64,000 bases of DNA from JAZKFT01 sp040386335. GTDB taxonomy: Bacteria > Bacteroidota > Bacteroidia > Chitinophagales > Chitinophagaceae. The DNA is taken from the NCBI GenBank assembly GCA_040386335.1, contig JAZKFT010000005.1, forward strand, positions 150,845-214,844. The letters are read 5' to 3'. The notes below the pieces were generated by a model that saw only the letters and a program-made list of their open reading frames with translations, had not been told where the DNA came from and searched no databases. Made by a program: the position numbers and the translations under genes. Below, one piece after another: positions 47,228 to 56,216 of the stretch (its first letter is position 1; every line of letters begins with the position of its first letter).

Positions 47228-49153
47228 TTATTTAGGCTTCTTCTTGATCACAATTTGCTCATTAAGCAGTGCATATAATTTCTTATAGTATTCTTTTACG
47301 TCAGGATATTCTTCGGCACTATACTGTGGCCGTTTGAATTCCATCGTTATCCTGAAGTTGAGGTTGTTCTCATCTTTTTGCATGAGCCGGCTAACCACAA
47401 TACTGGTGTCGGGCATGATCATGGTCATGTTCTTGGGTAAGTCGTCGAACACATAATTATCAGAAAGGCTATAACCACCCATAATGGTATAGGACTGGTT
47501 AAATCCGAAATCCACATCGGTTTGGCGTCTCTCCGCTACGAATGGGTTTTTATCAAAATTCGTGAACAGGTTGTAGGGGATAAAAGTGTATTCCCCGGAA
47601 GACTGCAGCTCGCCGGTAAAACTGACCTTTTGTTCCAGTGGCAACGAATCGTTGCCCATGTTTTTCACCTCAATAGAGTCGATCTTTAGCTTGATGCCTT
47701 CATTGCTGGAAAGTTGGTCTTTCAGCCTGCCCTGTTTGAAGGTTTTGGTGCGCATATTTTTTCCGTAATCAAAACTGTTTATCAGTCCTTCCCCGGCGAT
47801 ATGTCCTTTTTCATCAACCTCAATATGTAGTGCGATTGAATGCTTCAGTTTTCGGTCGTAGTCGCTGATGGAGGCAAAGCCACCCGTTTTTTTATCTACA
47901 ATAAAACCCTCTGTAAGTTGCACATCGTACGGTATCAGGTTGGGCGGGTTGTATTTATCAGCAGCATTTAAAATATAAGTAAGGTTATCGGCTTCCGCAT
48001 AAACGTAAACAGCATCGAACTGGTCGAGGAACGGATAGGCCGTATTTACCCTGCCATTGTCGCGGGTACTTACCAGCATGGGGTAAGCATTTATACCAGC
48101 ATCTTTAAGCAGGGTAACCAGTATCAGGTTAATGTCGCCCGTTGTGCCACTTTTTTTATCCCAGGCCTGTTTAATGCCGTCGGAGCCAATTGTGCTGCCG
48201 CCATTCCAGTCCATGTTTTTCTGAACGTATTTATAAATCAATACAGTTTTTTCTTTGGCAGTCCTGGCCAGTTTTAGCATGAGGTTCAGGTCAGTAATAC
48301 CTGAAATGTTCTTACCTATTTGAGCGCCAAAGCGCTCCCATTCCAGTAATTCCTCGGTCAGTTTTTGCCAGGTGGTTCTAAACGAGCGGTTGTTGCCGCT
48401 GGGTGGATTATAGCCGGCCAACTGAAAGTCGATCCGCTGGAAATAATCTTTTAAACCGGCCTGAAAGGGCTCGTTTTTAAGGGCGGGGATGTCACGCATA
48501 ATGTACCAAACCCCTTCTCTATCATTTTTCGGCTTGGTAATTTCCACGGCCTGCCTGCGTGTAACCTGGTAAGTAAAGTCAAAGTAGGAGGGTATCACGA
48601 GGTTATATGCGCTGTATTTTACGGCCATATTGCTCTGGAAAATCCAGTTGTCGATATTGATTTGGCCATTTTTCTTATAGCTGCGGTATTTGTATTCTAC
48701 TACGGTTCCCACTTTTACATTCGGAAAAGCAAAGGATATTTCGGAAAAGTACTCATTCACTTTTTTATCGAAAACGAGCGACTTATCCAGCTTGGTGGTG
48801 ATAATATTTCCTGCATCATCCAGGTTGTACACGAAACCACTGAGGTCGCTGATATCCTCGTAGCGGTCCTTACTGTAATAACGAAACTTGATGTCGGCTT
48901 CCTTAATCCCTTTTTCTTTAAGAATTTTGATCCTTACCCTTCTGTCGGTTTGTACATTAAATGAAGCAATGTTTTCGATGATCTGCACCTCACCTACATC
49001 CATCAGGTACAGGGCCTCTGTATCGGGATCAAAATCGCAGGTTTTCAGCTCCAGGTCTGCCTTTTCTATTTTGCCAAATGCAGGAAGTTTATCCTGGGCT
49101 GCTGTATTTAAGACAAGCAGCGATAAGCAAATAACTGCGAATAAGTTTTTCAT
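47228..49153 (-). CDS. DUF3857 / transglutaminase-fold protein without catalytic Cys and His
   Basis: I start at the ATG at 49153, giving 641 residues with signal peptide MKNLFAVICLSLLVLNTAAQ; an ATG at 49228 would add 25 residues before it. The DUF3857 domain covers about 30-220 and the transglutaminase fold about 270-430. At the place of the usual GDCK the sequence is SGTTGDINLILVTLLKDAGI, with no Cys, and at the usual His the text is DQFDAVYVYAE. The fold is kept but the thiol chemistry is lost, so it is more likely a binding or scaffolding partner of the active paralog. Lengths and C-termini of the two proteins are alike. Both lie on one strand, 141 bases apart. Confidence 0.85.
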   Translation of the reverse strand: MKNLFAVICLSLLVLNTAAQDKLPAFGKIEKADLELKTCDFDPDTEALYLMDVGEVQIIENIASFNVQTDRRVRIKILKEKGIKEADIKFRYYSKDRYEDISDLSGFVYNLDDAGNIITTKLDKSLVFDKKVNEYFSEISFAFPNVKVGTVVEYKYRSYKKNGQINIDNWIFQSNMAVKYSAYNLVIPSYFDFTYQVTRRQAVEITKPKNDREGVWYIMRDIPALKNEPFQAGLKDYFQRIDFQLAGYNPPSGNNRSFRTTWQKLTEELLEWERFGAQIGKNISGITDLNLMLKLARTAKEKTVLIYKYVQKNMDWNGGSTIGSDGIKQAWDKKSGTTGDINLILVTLLKDAGINAYPMLVSTRDNGRVNTAYPFLDQFDAVYVYAEADNLTYILNAADKYNPPNLIPYDVQLTEGFIVDKKTGGFASISDYDRKLKHSIALHIEVDEKGHIAGEGLINSFDYGKNMRTKTFKQGRLKDQLSSNEGIKLKIDSIEVKNMGNDSLPLEQKVSFTGELQSSGEYTFIPYNLFTNFDKNPFVAERRQTDVDFGFNQSYTIMGGYSLSDNYVFDDLPKNMTMIMPDTSIVVSRLMQKDENNLNFRITMEFKRPQYSAEEYPDVKEYYKKLYALLNEQIVIKKKPK

Positions 49154-49504
49154 GTAGTGGTTTAAGTATTGCTTATCAATATTAAGTGAAGCAAAACTAT
49201 TGACCAACGAAAAAAATAACACCAGCAAAAACCGGGAGGAAGTGAAGAGAATCGGAGGCGAAAGGCCTCATTTTTATCAAAAAACCATATTGGGAGGGGT
49301 ATAAAAATGAAAAGGGCGGTGAGACCGCCCATTTTCAAACCCTAAACCCTTAAAACACTATTTACTTTTCAAACACCGTGCCAAAAACTAAAAACAGGAA
49401 ATTATTTTCGATTTTTTTCTATTTTTTTTACTGCTACTGCTATCAACTAGCCAATATTGTGCCGAAGCAGTGATATCCGCTTATTTTTGGCGAAAAGGAT
49501 CTGT
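49154..49504. promoter_or_regulatory. Divergent intergenic region with a strong hairpin
   Basis: This 351-base stretch separates the divergent DUF3857 and TraB/GumN genes. Its main feature is GGGCGGT-GAG-ACCGCCC at 49314-49330, flanked by complementary A/T tracts (GAAAA before, TTTTC after). On the minus strand it is followed by TTTTCATTTTT, the look of an intrinsic terminator, though no minus-strand gene lies upstream. A T-rich tract at 49410-49430 may belong to the promoter of the plus-strand gene. Confidence 0.6.
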
Positions 49505-50386
49505 ATGAAAATGAGTTTTGTGATGAGTATACTTGCATTTTTAGGTTTTAGCTGTACTTCGCAGCCCGCTCCCGAAAAAGCAGCGGATAATAATACCCTG
49601 CTTTGGCAAGTAACTGGCAATGGGCTAAAGCAACCTTCCTATTTTTTTGGAACGATGCATATTTTGTGTGCAGCAGATGCTACCATCAGCCCCAATTTTA
49701 ATAAAGTGATCAATAAAGTAGGCCAGGTGTATTTTGAGATAGACATGGACGACCTGGTTCAGTTAGTTGGCGGTATGGGCGCGATGAGCATGACTGATGG
49801 CAAAAAGCTAAAGGATCTGTATAGCGAAGCCGAATATGAAAAAGTAAAAGCCTGGTTTGATGATCATGGCCAGCTACCCTTTAATATGATCGAGAGCTTT
49901 AAGCCCTTGTTGCTGAGTTCAATGGTGGGTGAAGAGGCGATGGCCTGCCCCCAGAAAGATGGTATGGAAATGCGCATCATGGAACTGGCCGGTAAAAGGA
50001 AACTGGATATCAAAGGGTTGGAAACCATGGCTTTCCAGGCGGGCATTCTGGACAGCATTCCTTATGAAGAGCAGGCCAAAGAATTACTGGAGTCGATAGA
50101 CAGTGTGGGTGCACAAAAGAAGCAGATGCAGCAGTTGGTGTCCGAATATAAGGGGCAAAACCTGGATTCGATAGACGCACTTACCAAAAGTGAAGAAGGC
50201 GGCGTGAGTAAATACCTGGATATTATGCTCTACAGCCGCAACCGCAATTGGGTGCAGCAATTTGATGCCATAGCCAAAACAAAATCAACGCTTTTTGCAG
50301 TAGGAGCGGGTCATTTGCCCGGGGATCAGGGGGTGCTTAATTTATTGAGGCAGAAGGGGTATACGTTGACGGCTTTGAAGAATTAG
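49505..50386 (+). CDS. TraB/GumN family lipoprotein
   Basis: Starting at the ATG at 49505 the product has 293 residues and a lipoprotein signal with Cys in LAFLGFSCTSQP; an ATG at 49457 would put 16 polar residues ahead of the signal. The TraB/GumN domain fills the mature part: YFFGTMHIL (the conserved GTxH), VYFEIDMDD, KGLETMAFQAGILDSIP and the C-terminal GAGHLPGDQGVLNLLRQKGY (the second GxxH). Distant relatives such as Tiki are metal-dependent proteases, and the two GxxH motifs are the putative metal ligands. The actual role of bacterial members is not settled. It stands alone, divergent from the DUF3857 genes. Confidence 0.88.
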   Translation: MKMSFVMSILAFLGFSCTSQPAPEKAADNNTLLWQVTGNGLKQPSYFFGTMHILCAADATISPNFNKVINKVGQVYFEIDMDDLVQLVGGMGAMSMTDGKKLKDLYSEAEYEKVKAWFDDHGQLPFNMIESFKPLLLSSMVGEEAMACPQKDGMEMRIMELAGKRKLDIKGLETMAFQAGILDSIPYEEQAKELLESIDSVGAQKKQMQQLVSEYKGQNLDSIDALTKSEEGGVSKYLDIMLYSRNRNWVQQFDAIAKTKSTLFAVGAGHLPGDQGVLNLLRQKGYTLTALKN

Positions 50387-50435
50387 GAATGGGAAACTGG
50401 TTTGTACTTAGTTAAAACGTAAAACTTCCAAAATT

Positions 50436-50852
50436 TTATATCAGATTGAGGAGTTTTAATCGCCGGAACAACAACTCTACCAGAACGATCAAAATGAACG
50501 CATGAAAAAATACATTCACCGGGAGCGGTTGAAAAAAAGACACTAGTATAAACGGAAAAGCTATAAATCCATAAGCTATAAAATACAGACATGCAGTTAT
50601 GAAAAGACGTTTTATCATGGAATCAAATTCCAGAATCGGACTTAGGAATTTAATAACACAATAGCTACAAATTAAGATGAAACCATCTTTCCAATTCATA
50701 TCGCATATAAAATCTGCATCTTCGGAAGAACTGGACATACTACAAATTATGTGTTTATAAACAATGCCTATACCCAATACAAATACAATAGGCATCACGG
50801 TTTGCAAAATGTATGTCGTTATTTTTTTCATAATGACCACTTGTATTTTCAA
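50436..50852 (-). CDS. Small integral membrane protein of unknown function
   Basis: A 138-residue hydrophobic protein with about four membrane segments (residues about 12-32, 55-72, 84-105 and 112-130) and a short acidic loop after the first (SSSSEDADF). Met8 is an alternative start. I recognise no family. The base composition is A/T richer than that of its neighbours by eye, as is the next small gene, which may indicate a later arrival. It ends 50 bases from the TraB gene, which converges on it. Confidence 0.6.
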   Translation of the reverse strand: MKIQVVIMKKITTYILQTVMPIVFVLGIGIVYKHIICSMSSSSEDADFICDMNWKDGFILICSYCVIKFLSPILEFDSMIKRLFITACLYFIAYGFIAFPFILVSFFQPLPVNVFFHAFILIVLVELLFRRLKLLNLI

Positions 50853-50922
50853 ACAAGCTTAAATCTTACAATTTTGATGAAGCCTAATTTTGCATCGTTT
50901 GTTCAAAGTATTTTACCTACAA

Positions 50923-51162
50923 TTACTTCACCCATTTCTTGTATTTTTTCATTATCTCTTCGTGCGTAGTTAATTTCCCAGCTTGCATTTCAGCCACTGC
51001 CATATCAATACCCGCCTGTTGTTCTTCGCTTATTTCATTCCACCAATCCTTTTGTCCCTCAGCCATCGTTTTCATCAGTAATAATACGGCCTTCTTTTGC
51101 CTTAGGTTTAGACAGGCAAGCTTGTTTGTAATCTCATTGTTTAATTCGGTAGTGATGCCCAT
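50923..51162 (-). CDS. Antitoxin-like small protein, no toxin partner
   Basis: A 79-residue protein with ISEEQQAGIDMAVAEMQAGK followed by LTTHEEIMKKYKKWVK. This C-terminal half is the pattern of a common Bacteroidota addiction-module-type antitoxin (GIxxxDxGKxxxHEEVMxKYKKW), usually paired with a RelE/ParE-type toxin directly downstream. Here the next downstream gene on the strand encodes a membrane protein, and the 70-base gap has no room for a toxin. The N-terminal part is helical with NLRQKKAVLLLMKTMAEG. It may be an orphan antitoxin, or regulate itself or a distant toxin. Confidence 0.65.
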   Translation of the reverse strand: MGITTELNNEITNKLACLNLRQKKAVLLLMKTMAEGQKDWWNEISEEQQAGIDMAVAEMQAGKLTTHEEIMKKYKKWVK

Positions 51163-51225
51163 AGATTAAAAATGACGAGTAAAAAAGTGTAACAATTGAC
51201 CAATGACCCAATGAAAATTGACTTC

Positions 51226-52572
51226 TTAAAACGCCGCCATCACCCCAGTATAATTATGCGGCGTAATCTTCTTCAACTCCTTTTTTAGCAAACCAGTTAT
51301 TTTGAGTCCCTCTATAAATTCATGGATATCCGTTTTGGTAATGGAAGTTTTACCACGGGTGAGATCCTTCAAAGCCTCATAGGGATTGGGATACTTTTCA
51401 CGGCGTAAAATGGTTTGAATGGCTTCAGCTACCACAGCCCAGTTGTTCTCTAGGTCTTCTTTTAGTTTGGCTTCGTTCAGCACCAATTTGCCCAGGCCTT
51501 TTTCTAAAGATTTTATGGCAATTAGAGTATGAGCCACCGGCACGCCAATATTTCGCAACACTGTGCTATCTGTCAAATCCCGCTGCAGGCGACTCACGGG
51601 TAGTTTGGCAGACAGGTGTTCAAACAATGCATTCGCCATACCCAGGTTGCCTTCGGCATTTTCAAAATCAATGGGATTTACCTTGTGTGGCATGGCGCTG
51701 CTGCCTACTTCTCCCTTTACCGTTTTTTGCTTAAAATAATCCATGCTGATATAGGTCCACACGTCGCGGCAGAGATCGATCAGGATATTATTGATGCGTT
51801 TGAGGCAATCAAAATGAGCAGCGAGGTGATCGTAATGTTCTATCTGCGTGGTAAACTGCATCCGCTGCAAGCCGAGTACATTTTCTACAAAATGGTTTCC
51901 AAAAGCCACCCAATCAGTTTTGGGGAACGCAACATAATGGGCATTGAAATTTCCGGTGGCGCCACCAAATTTGGCGGCGTAGGGAATATAGCTGAAAAGT
52001 TGTACCTGGTTATCGATACGTTCTACAAAAACCATCCACTCTTTACCCAGTACAGTTGGGGACGCTGGCTGGCCATGCGTTTTTGCAAGCATCGGTATGG
52101 TTTTCCAGCTGGTTGCCAGACCGTGCAATTTCTTTTGCAGGTTCATCAACGCAGGCAGCAGTTCATGCTCCATGGCATGTTTCCAGCTAAGGGGTATTGC
52201 GGTGTTGTTGATGTCCTGCGAGGTAAGGCCAAAATGGATCCATTCCTTTGCGTCGGCACCCTCAGTTTCGGTGAGTTTGCTTTTTAAAAAATATTCCACC
52301 GCTTTTACATCGTGGTTGGTGGTGGCCTCTATACGTTTTATTTCCTGCGCATCTGCCAGCGAAAAATTGTCCATTACCACTTTTAGCTGCCGCCGGGCTT
52401 TAAGGGGCAGTTTCAAAAATTTCTTGTCTGCCAGCAGAAAAAGATATTCCACTTCAATTATAACCCGGTATTTAATAAGCGCATATTCGCTGAAATATTC
52501 GTCGAGATGTTGTACCTGTTTACGGTAACGGCCATCAATAGGGGAGATGGCAGAAAGGGCTTGTAATTCCAT
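51226..52572 (-). CDS. purB: Adenylosuccinate lyase
   Basis: A 448-residue cytosolic enzyme of the fumarase/aspartase superfamily. The signature GSSAMPHKVNPIDFENAEGN near residue 285 includes the mobile catalytic Ser loop. TSQDINNTAIPLSW and AKTHGQPASPTVLGKE are the other conserved blocks, with the catalytic His in KTHGQ. The start LSAISPIDGRYRKQV is typical of the E. coli-type PurB. It makes AMP from adenylosuccinate and AICAR from SAICAR in purine synthesis. It is a housekeeping gene that is unlinked in function to its neighbours. Its 16-base leader is shared with the DUF3857 gene at 49153. Confidence 0.97.
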   Translation of the reverse strand: MELQALSAISPIDGRYRKQVQHLDEYFSEYALIKYRVIIEVEYLFLLADKKFLKLPLKARRQLKVVMDNFSLADAQEIKRIEATTNHDVKAVEYFLKSKLTETEGADAKEWIHFGLTSQDINNTAIPLSWKHAMEHELLPALMNLQKKLHGLATSWKTIPMLAKTHGQPASPTVLGKEWMVFVERIDNQVQLFSYIPYAAKFGGATGNFNAHYVAFPKTDWVAFGNHFVENVLGLQRMQFTTQIEHYDHLAAHFDCLKRINNILIDLCRDVWTYISMDYFKQKTVKGEVGSSAMPHKVNPIDFENAEGNLGMANALFEHLSAKLPVSRLQRDLTDSTVLRNIGVPVAHTLIAIKSLEKGLGKLVLNEAKLKEDLENNWAVVAEAIQTILRREKYPNPYEALKDLTRGKTSITKTDIHEFIEGLKITGLLKKELKKITPHNYTGVMAAF

Positions 52573-52777
52573 GTAGTGGTTTAAGGCTGCAAAAGTAAGG
52601 GTAGGGGGGCAAGCTGCAAGGTTCAGGGATCAGCCGTTTAGCACACGAATAAAATTGTTATTAAACGGTGATGTACAAGCTGTACTGGGCAGCATTAGCA
52701 GCATCTGATGGCTATCAGAAAGAGCTGGTATTAAATTGCAGGCTTCTGTGGGGAATTATTCTAATCCCGATGCTATG

Positions 52778-53422
52778 TTATTGCCTTACATTGGGGTTAT
52801 GTAACCCTTTTTGTATGGCAAAAACCACGAGGTCTGTTGTACGGTTTACTTTGAATTTTTTCATCACCGAACGCAGATATTCCTGAATAGTATGCAGGCT
52901 CAGACCCGTGTCGATGGCTATTTCTTTTGGTATTTTGCCCATGCATATTTTCTCCAGGACCAGCTTCTCCCTGGGCGACAAATGAAACAGGATCTGGTCT
53001 TCAGCAAACATATATTTAATCATGCCGTCTCTCAGGTTTTTTCCAATATACTGTTCACCTTGCGAAACGGCTGCTATGGCTGATAATAATTCATCCAGCG
53101 GTGTGTCTTTGGATAAATAGCCGCTGGCTCCCTTCCGGATGGCGTTTTTGATGGTAAACACATCCGAAATAGAACTGAGCAGAATAAATTTGCAATTTTT
53201 ATCAAGCAGTTTTAAGGCGATCTCCATTACTTCTATACCGTTGGGACCCGGCATCAGCATATCCAGGATTACGAGATGGGGCTGCCAGGATGCAAAATTG
53301 GAGGAAAGGAACTGGGTGCCATTTGTAAAAGTGCGAACCTCAGGGTTACCCATGTGTTGCCGCAATGCATTCGCGACTGCTTCAGACAAAAGTAAATGGT
53401 CGTCTATAAGTGCTATATTCAT
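52778..53422 (-). CDS. NarL/FixJ-type response regulator
   Basis: The start at 53422 gives 214 residues beginning MNIALIDDHLLLSEAV; the open frame extends 34 codons upstream but that part overlaps the kinase gene and lacks family resemblance. The receiver domain has the acidic pair Asp7-Asp8, phospho-acceptor Asp54 in VILDMLMPGPNG and Lys105 in GYLSKDTP. The C-terminal LuxR-type helix-turn-helix covers about 149-205 (LSPREKLVLEKICMGKIPKEIA, LSLHTIQEYLRSVMKKF). It lies 40 bases after the kinase gene on the same strand and is its obvious partner. Confidence 0.93.
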   Translation of the reverse strand: MNIALIDDHLLLSEAVANALRQHMGNPEVRTFTNGTQFLSSNFASWQPHLVILDMLMPGPNGIEVMEIALKLLDKNCKFILLSSISDVFTIKNAIRKGASGYLSKDTPLDELLSAIAAVSQGEQYIGKNLRDGMIKYMFAEDQILFHLSPREKLVLEKICMGKIPKEIAIDTGLSLHTIQEYLRSVMKKFKVNRTTDLVVFAIQKGLHNPNVRQ

Positions 53423-53462
53423 GAAGGAGATTTTGCAGTTTCCTTGTAATAATTTAAAAATA

Positions 53463-55628
53463 CTAAGACAGTGTTGGAAAATTTCCTGTGATCGTTGTTC
53501 CTGATGCTGCTGATGCAAATACAACAGTTCCCGCCAGTGTCTCTACTCTTGACCTGATACTGTTTTGACCCAGCCCCTCGTTGAGAATCTCCTCCTTAAA
53601 ACCAATGCCCTCGTCCCAAATAGCAAATGCGCAGTTCCCATCGGCAAACTGAATAGAAACTCCGGCCTTGGAAGCATGGGCATGCTTAACGATATTTGAA
53701 AGCCCTTCTTTTACAATATGGTAAAGTTGGTTATGCTGGTGTGGTGATAACTTGTCTTGAATGCCCGTTTCATCGAGAAATAGCTCAATATGGAGTAGTT
53801 TTTTTTCTGCAAACTTTGTCCGGATACCATATAAAAAGGCTACAACATCCGGCTTGTCATCCGCCATACCCGAATTGAGGTTATGCATGTATTGTCGCGC
53901 ATTTTTATAGATCGCATCCACTTCGGCACTTATTTCGCCAAAAATTTCCTTGAAGCCGGGTTCTGATTGGCGCTTCTGCACATCCTCCACAAAGTACCGC
54001 AGGGCAGTTAACGAACTGCTGAGATCGTCGTGCATATCGTTACTGATCCTCCGCCGTTGCATAATAATCGCTTCCTGGTGAACGGCCTGCAATTTTGTCT
54101 CCTGTAGCTGAAGTTCCCGTTTTATTTCCTGTTCTTTCAGTCTTTCCTTTTCGGCCATTAGTTCTTTCAGTTCCAGCTTACTTTTTTCCAGGGCTATGTT
54201 TAACAATAATTCCCTTTTATACATTCTTTTTGAACGTCTGAAATTGAAAAATATCACAGCCGCCAGTAAGGTCAACAGTGCGGTGATAATAAGCGTAGCC
54301 TCAAAGTACATGCTTTGCAGGCGGCTGTTTTTTTCAAGAAATTTTAAACGGTAACCTTCCTCAATTTTTTCATATTCTGTTTGCGGGTTCGTGGCTAATA
54401 TTGGTGCTTCTTTTAGTGTCATTGAATCTTTTAACACATAGTACTGCTCCATATATTTCATAGCCAGGGCTGGATTACCTTTCATTGCTGTTATTTCCCA
54501 CATCAGTTTTGTCCAGATTAAGTTACTGTTTGTATTCAGTTTACTGAGACTTTTGCTGGCAGCCAGTAAGAGGCTTTCAGCCTGTTGTGGCCTGCCGGTG
54601 AGTTGATACACTTCGGCAAGCCTTACATTTATTGTTTCGTGCACAGCCTCGTCTTCAAGGTGGGTAGTGTTGATGGTGGCGCATTGTCTAAGAATTTCCT
54701 CAGTCATTTTATAATCGCCTTTTTCCGTATACAAATCTCCCAGGTTTCTGTACGCAGTGTACAATGCCTCGTATGGAAATTTTGGCTCGCCGGGATATTG
54801 GTTTATATTGGCTTTTATGTAGTCAATCGTCTTTTCAAAATACTTTTTTGCGCTGTCCGACTGGCCCATTTCAGCATAACTCAGTCCCAGGTTATCCAGG
54901 TTTCCCTGCATAAGATAAAATTTGTAACTACCATCTGTACAGTGGTGAATACAACTGATAGCCTCTTTGTAGTAGGTAATAGCATCCGGGTATTTTCGTT
55001 GTTTGTAGGATATAAGTGCGAGAAGTGCTGTATTTTCTCCCATGGTACACGAATCACCATTTTGGCGGGTAATATACTTGCAGAATGAAATAGCCTGGAT
55101 AGCATCCTTGTGTTTACCATTGTAGAAAAATAACTCACCCTTCATTTTGAAGGCAATGCCATATTCTTTTGACATTTTTTCTGAAAGGTCATTTTCTTCA
55201 ATTAGATGGATAATACTGTCGATATAAAGCATTCCTTTACCGGCGAAGGCATTATCTGTACTGTTACCCCCATCTAAACTTCTCAGGTATTTATAGTAGC
55301 GACATTTATCTGCAACGCTGATCGCTGGAAATGTTTGGTAGACAGAATCAACATATTGCGTGGCCGCAACAGCAGAAACCTTCTCCCTGTATTGGTTGGC
55401 CTTTACAAAAATATTTTCATTGAAATGTTCGACCAGTCTTTTATCTACATCCTTATTACAAGCACATACAGCCACTAACAGTAGCATTGATACGGTTGCG
55501 GACACAGAGAGGTATGGATTTATTTTGGTATCGCCAGGCAACAAATAAGATTTGTGAAGATTGGATTGAGAAATGGTAAAAACAGGTAACAATTCTTTTT
55601 GAATCCCGACCTGTTGCCTTGATGCCAT
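53463..55628 (-). CDS. TPR-containing sensor histidine kinase (HisKA_3 type)
   Basis: A 721-residue membrane-bound kinase. An N-terminal hydrophobic segment with Cys residues (LLLVAVCACNKD near 50-60) looks like an export or lipid anchor preceded by an extended charged leader, so a start further in is possible. Residues about 100-420 are TPR-like helical repeats, a typical extracytoplasmic sensor of Bacteroidota kinases. One membrane segment lies near 446-468, then a coiled coil (EKERLKEQEIKRELQLQ). The phospho-acceptor block is RRRISNDMHDDLSSSLTALR with the His, and the ATPase has N-box GLSNIVKHAHAS and WDEGIGF. It should phosphorylate the NarL-type regulator encoded after it. The stimulus is unknown. 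Confidence 0.92.
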   Translation of the reverse strand: MASRQQVGIQKELLPVFTISQSNLHKSYLLPGDTKINPYLSVSATVSMLLLVAVCACNKDVDKRLVEHFNENIFVKANQYREKVSAVAATQYVDSVYQTFPAISVADKCRYYKYLRSLDGGNSTDNAFAGKGMLYIDSIIHLIEENDLSEKMSKEYGIAFKMKGELFFYNGKHKDAIQAISFCKYITRQNGDSCTMGENTALLALISYKQRKYPDAITYYKEAISCIHHCTDGSYKFYLMQGNLDNLGLSYAEMGQSDSAKKYFEKTIDYIKANINQYPGEPKFPYEALYTAYRNLGDLYTEKGDYKMTEEILRQCATINTTHLEDEAVHETINVRLAEVYQLTGRPQQAESLLLAASKSLSKLNTNSNLIWTKLMWEITAMKGNPALAMKYMEQYYVLKDSMTLKEAPILATNPQTEYEKIEEGYRLKFLEKNSRLQSMYFEATLIITALLTLLAAVIFFNFRRSKRMYKRELLLNIALEKSKLELKELMAEKERLKEQEIKRELQLQETKLQAVHQEAIIMQRRRISNDMHDDLSSSLTALRYFVEDVQKRQSEPGFKEIFGEISAEVDAIYKNARQYMHNLNSGMADDKPDVVAFLYGIRTKFAEKKLLHIELFLDETGIQDKLSPHQHNQLYHIVKEGLSNIVKHAHASKAGVSIQFADGNCAFAIWDEGIGFKEEILNEGLGQNSIRSRVETLAGTVVFASAASGTTITGNFPTLS

Positions 55629-56216
55629 AACAAACTATTCTATAGAAGGTTTAGCTAAACTAGAAAAAATAGTTGGACTTTTTTGAGGGTCCAGGTAGCC
55701 GGGTATTTGTTTAAGATGGTGTGGCATAATCTGACCTAAAAGTAAACACAAACTGCTGTAAGGGGCATTAATAGTATTTATATGCCAAAAGCGATTTCGA
55801 GCAATCCCCTAATTTTTGGGGATATGAACATGGGGTATTTAGGGATACTATTTTGGTATAAACATGACAATCTTTGCGCCGAAAGGGAGGAGTAAAATCA
55901 CGTTCCTTTTACACCCACACAGTACAGATGGTTTTCCCGGATCGAATTCAACATAATCTATAAATCTCCTTAGTATTTTTTATTAAGGAAATATACCGAC
56001 CTATAAACCACCTGGCAGAACATATTCTGTTTCTGCATCTACCCAACACCTTTTATAGTTATCATCCGCATCAGGGTCTCATTTGCCGGTAGCAATACCC
56101 TTTAATAGGCCTGTAATCTATCTCCAAGTATCTATCTATTGACCATAGTGTCACTCCTGTAAATGGACGTGATCTCCTAATCTATTTGAATACTGTTCAA
56201 CCTAAAACAACGCCTG
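55629..56216. other. 588-base divergent intergenic region
   Basis: This A/T-rich stretch lies between the kinase gene and the giant surface protein gene. No open frame with coding character, tRNA or terminator stands out. Its size and position suggest promoters and regulatory sites for both, including possible targets of the neighbouring response regulator, but I could not pick a convincing -33/-7 pair. Confidence 0.5.

Noticed and set aside
51616..52287. Plus-strand 223-codon open frame opposite purB.
   Set aside because: purB is unmistakable on the minus strand and the opposite frame has no family features.
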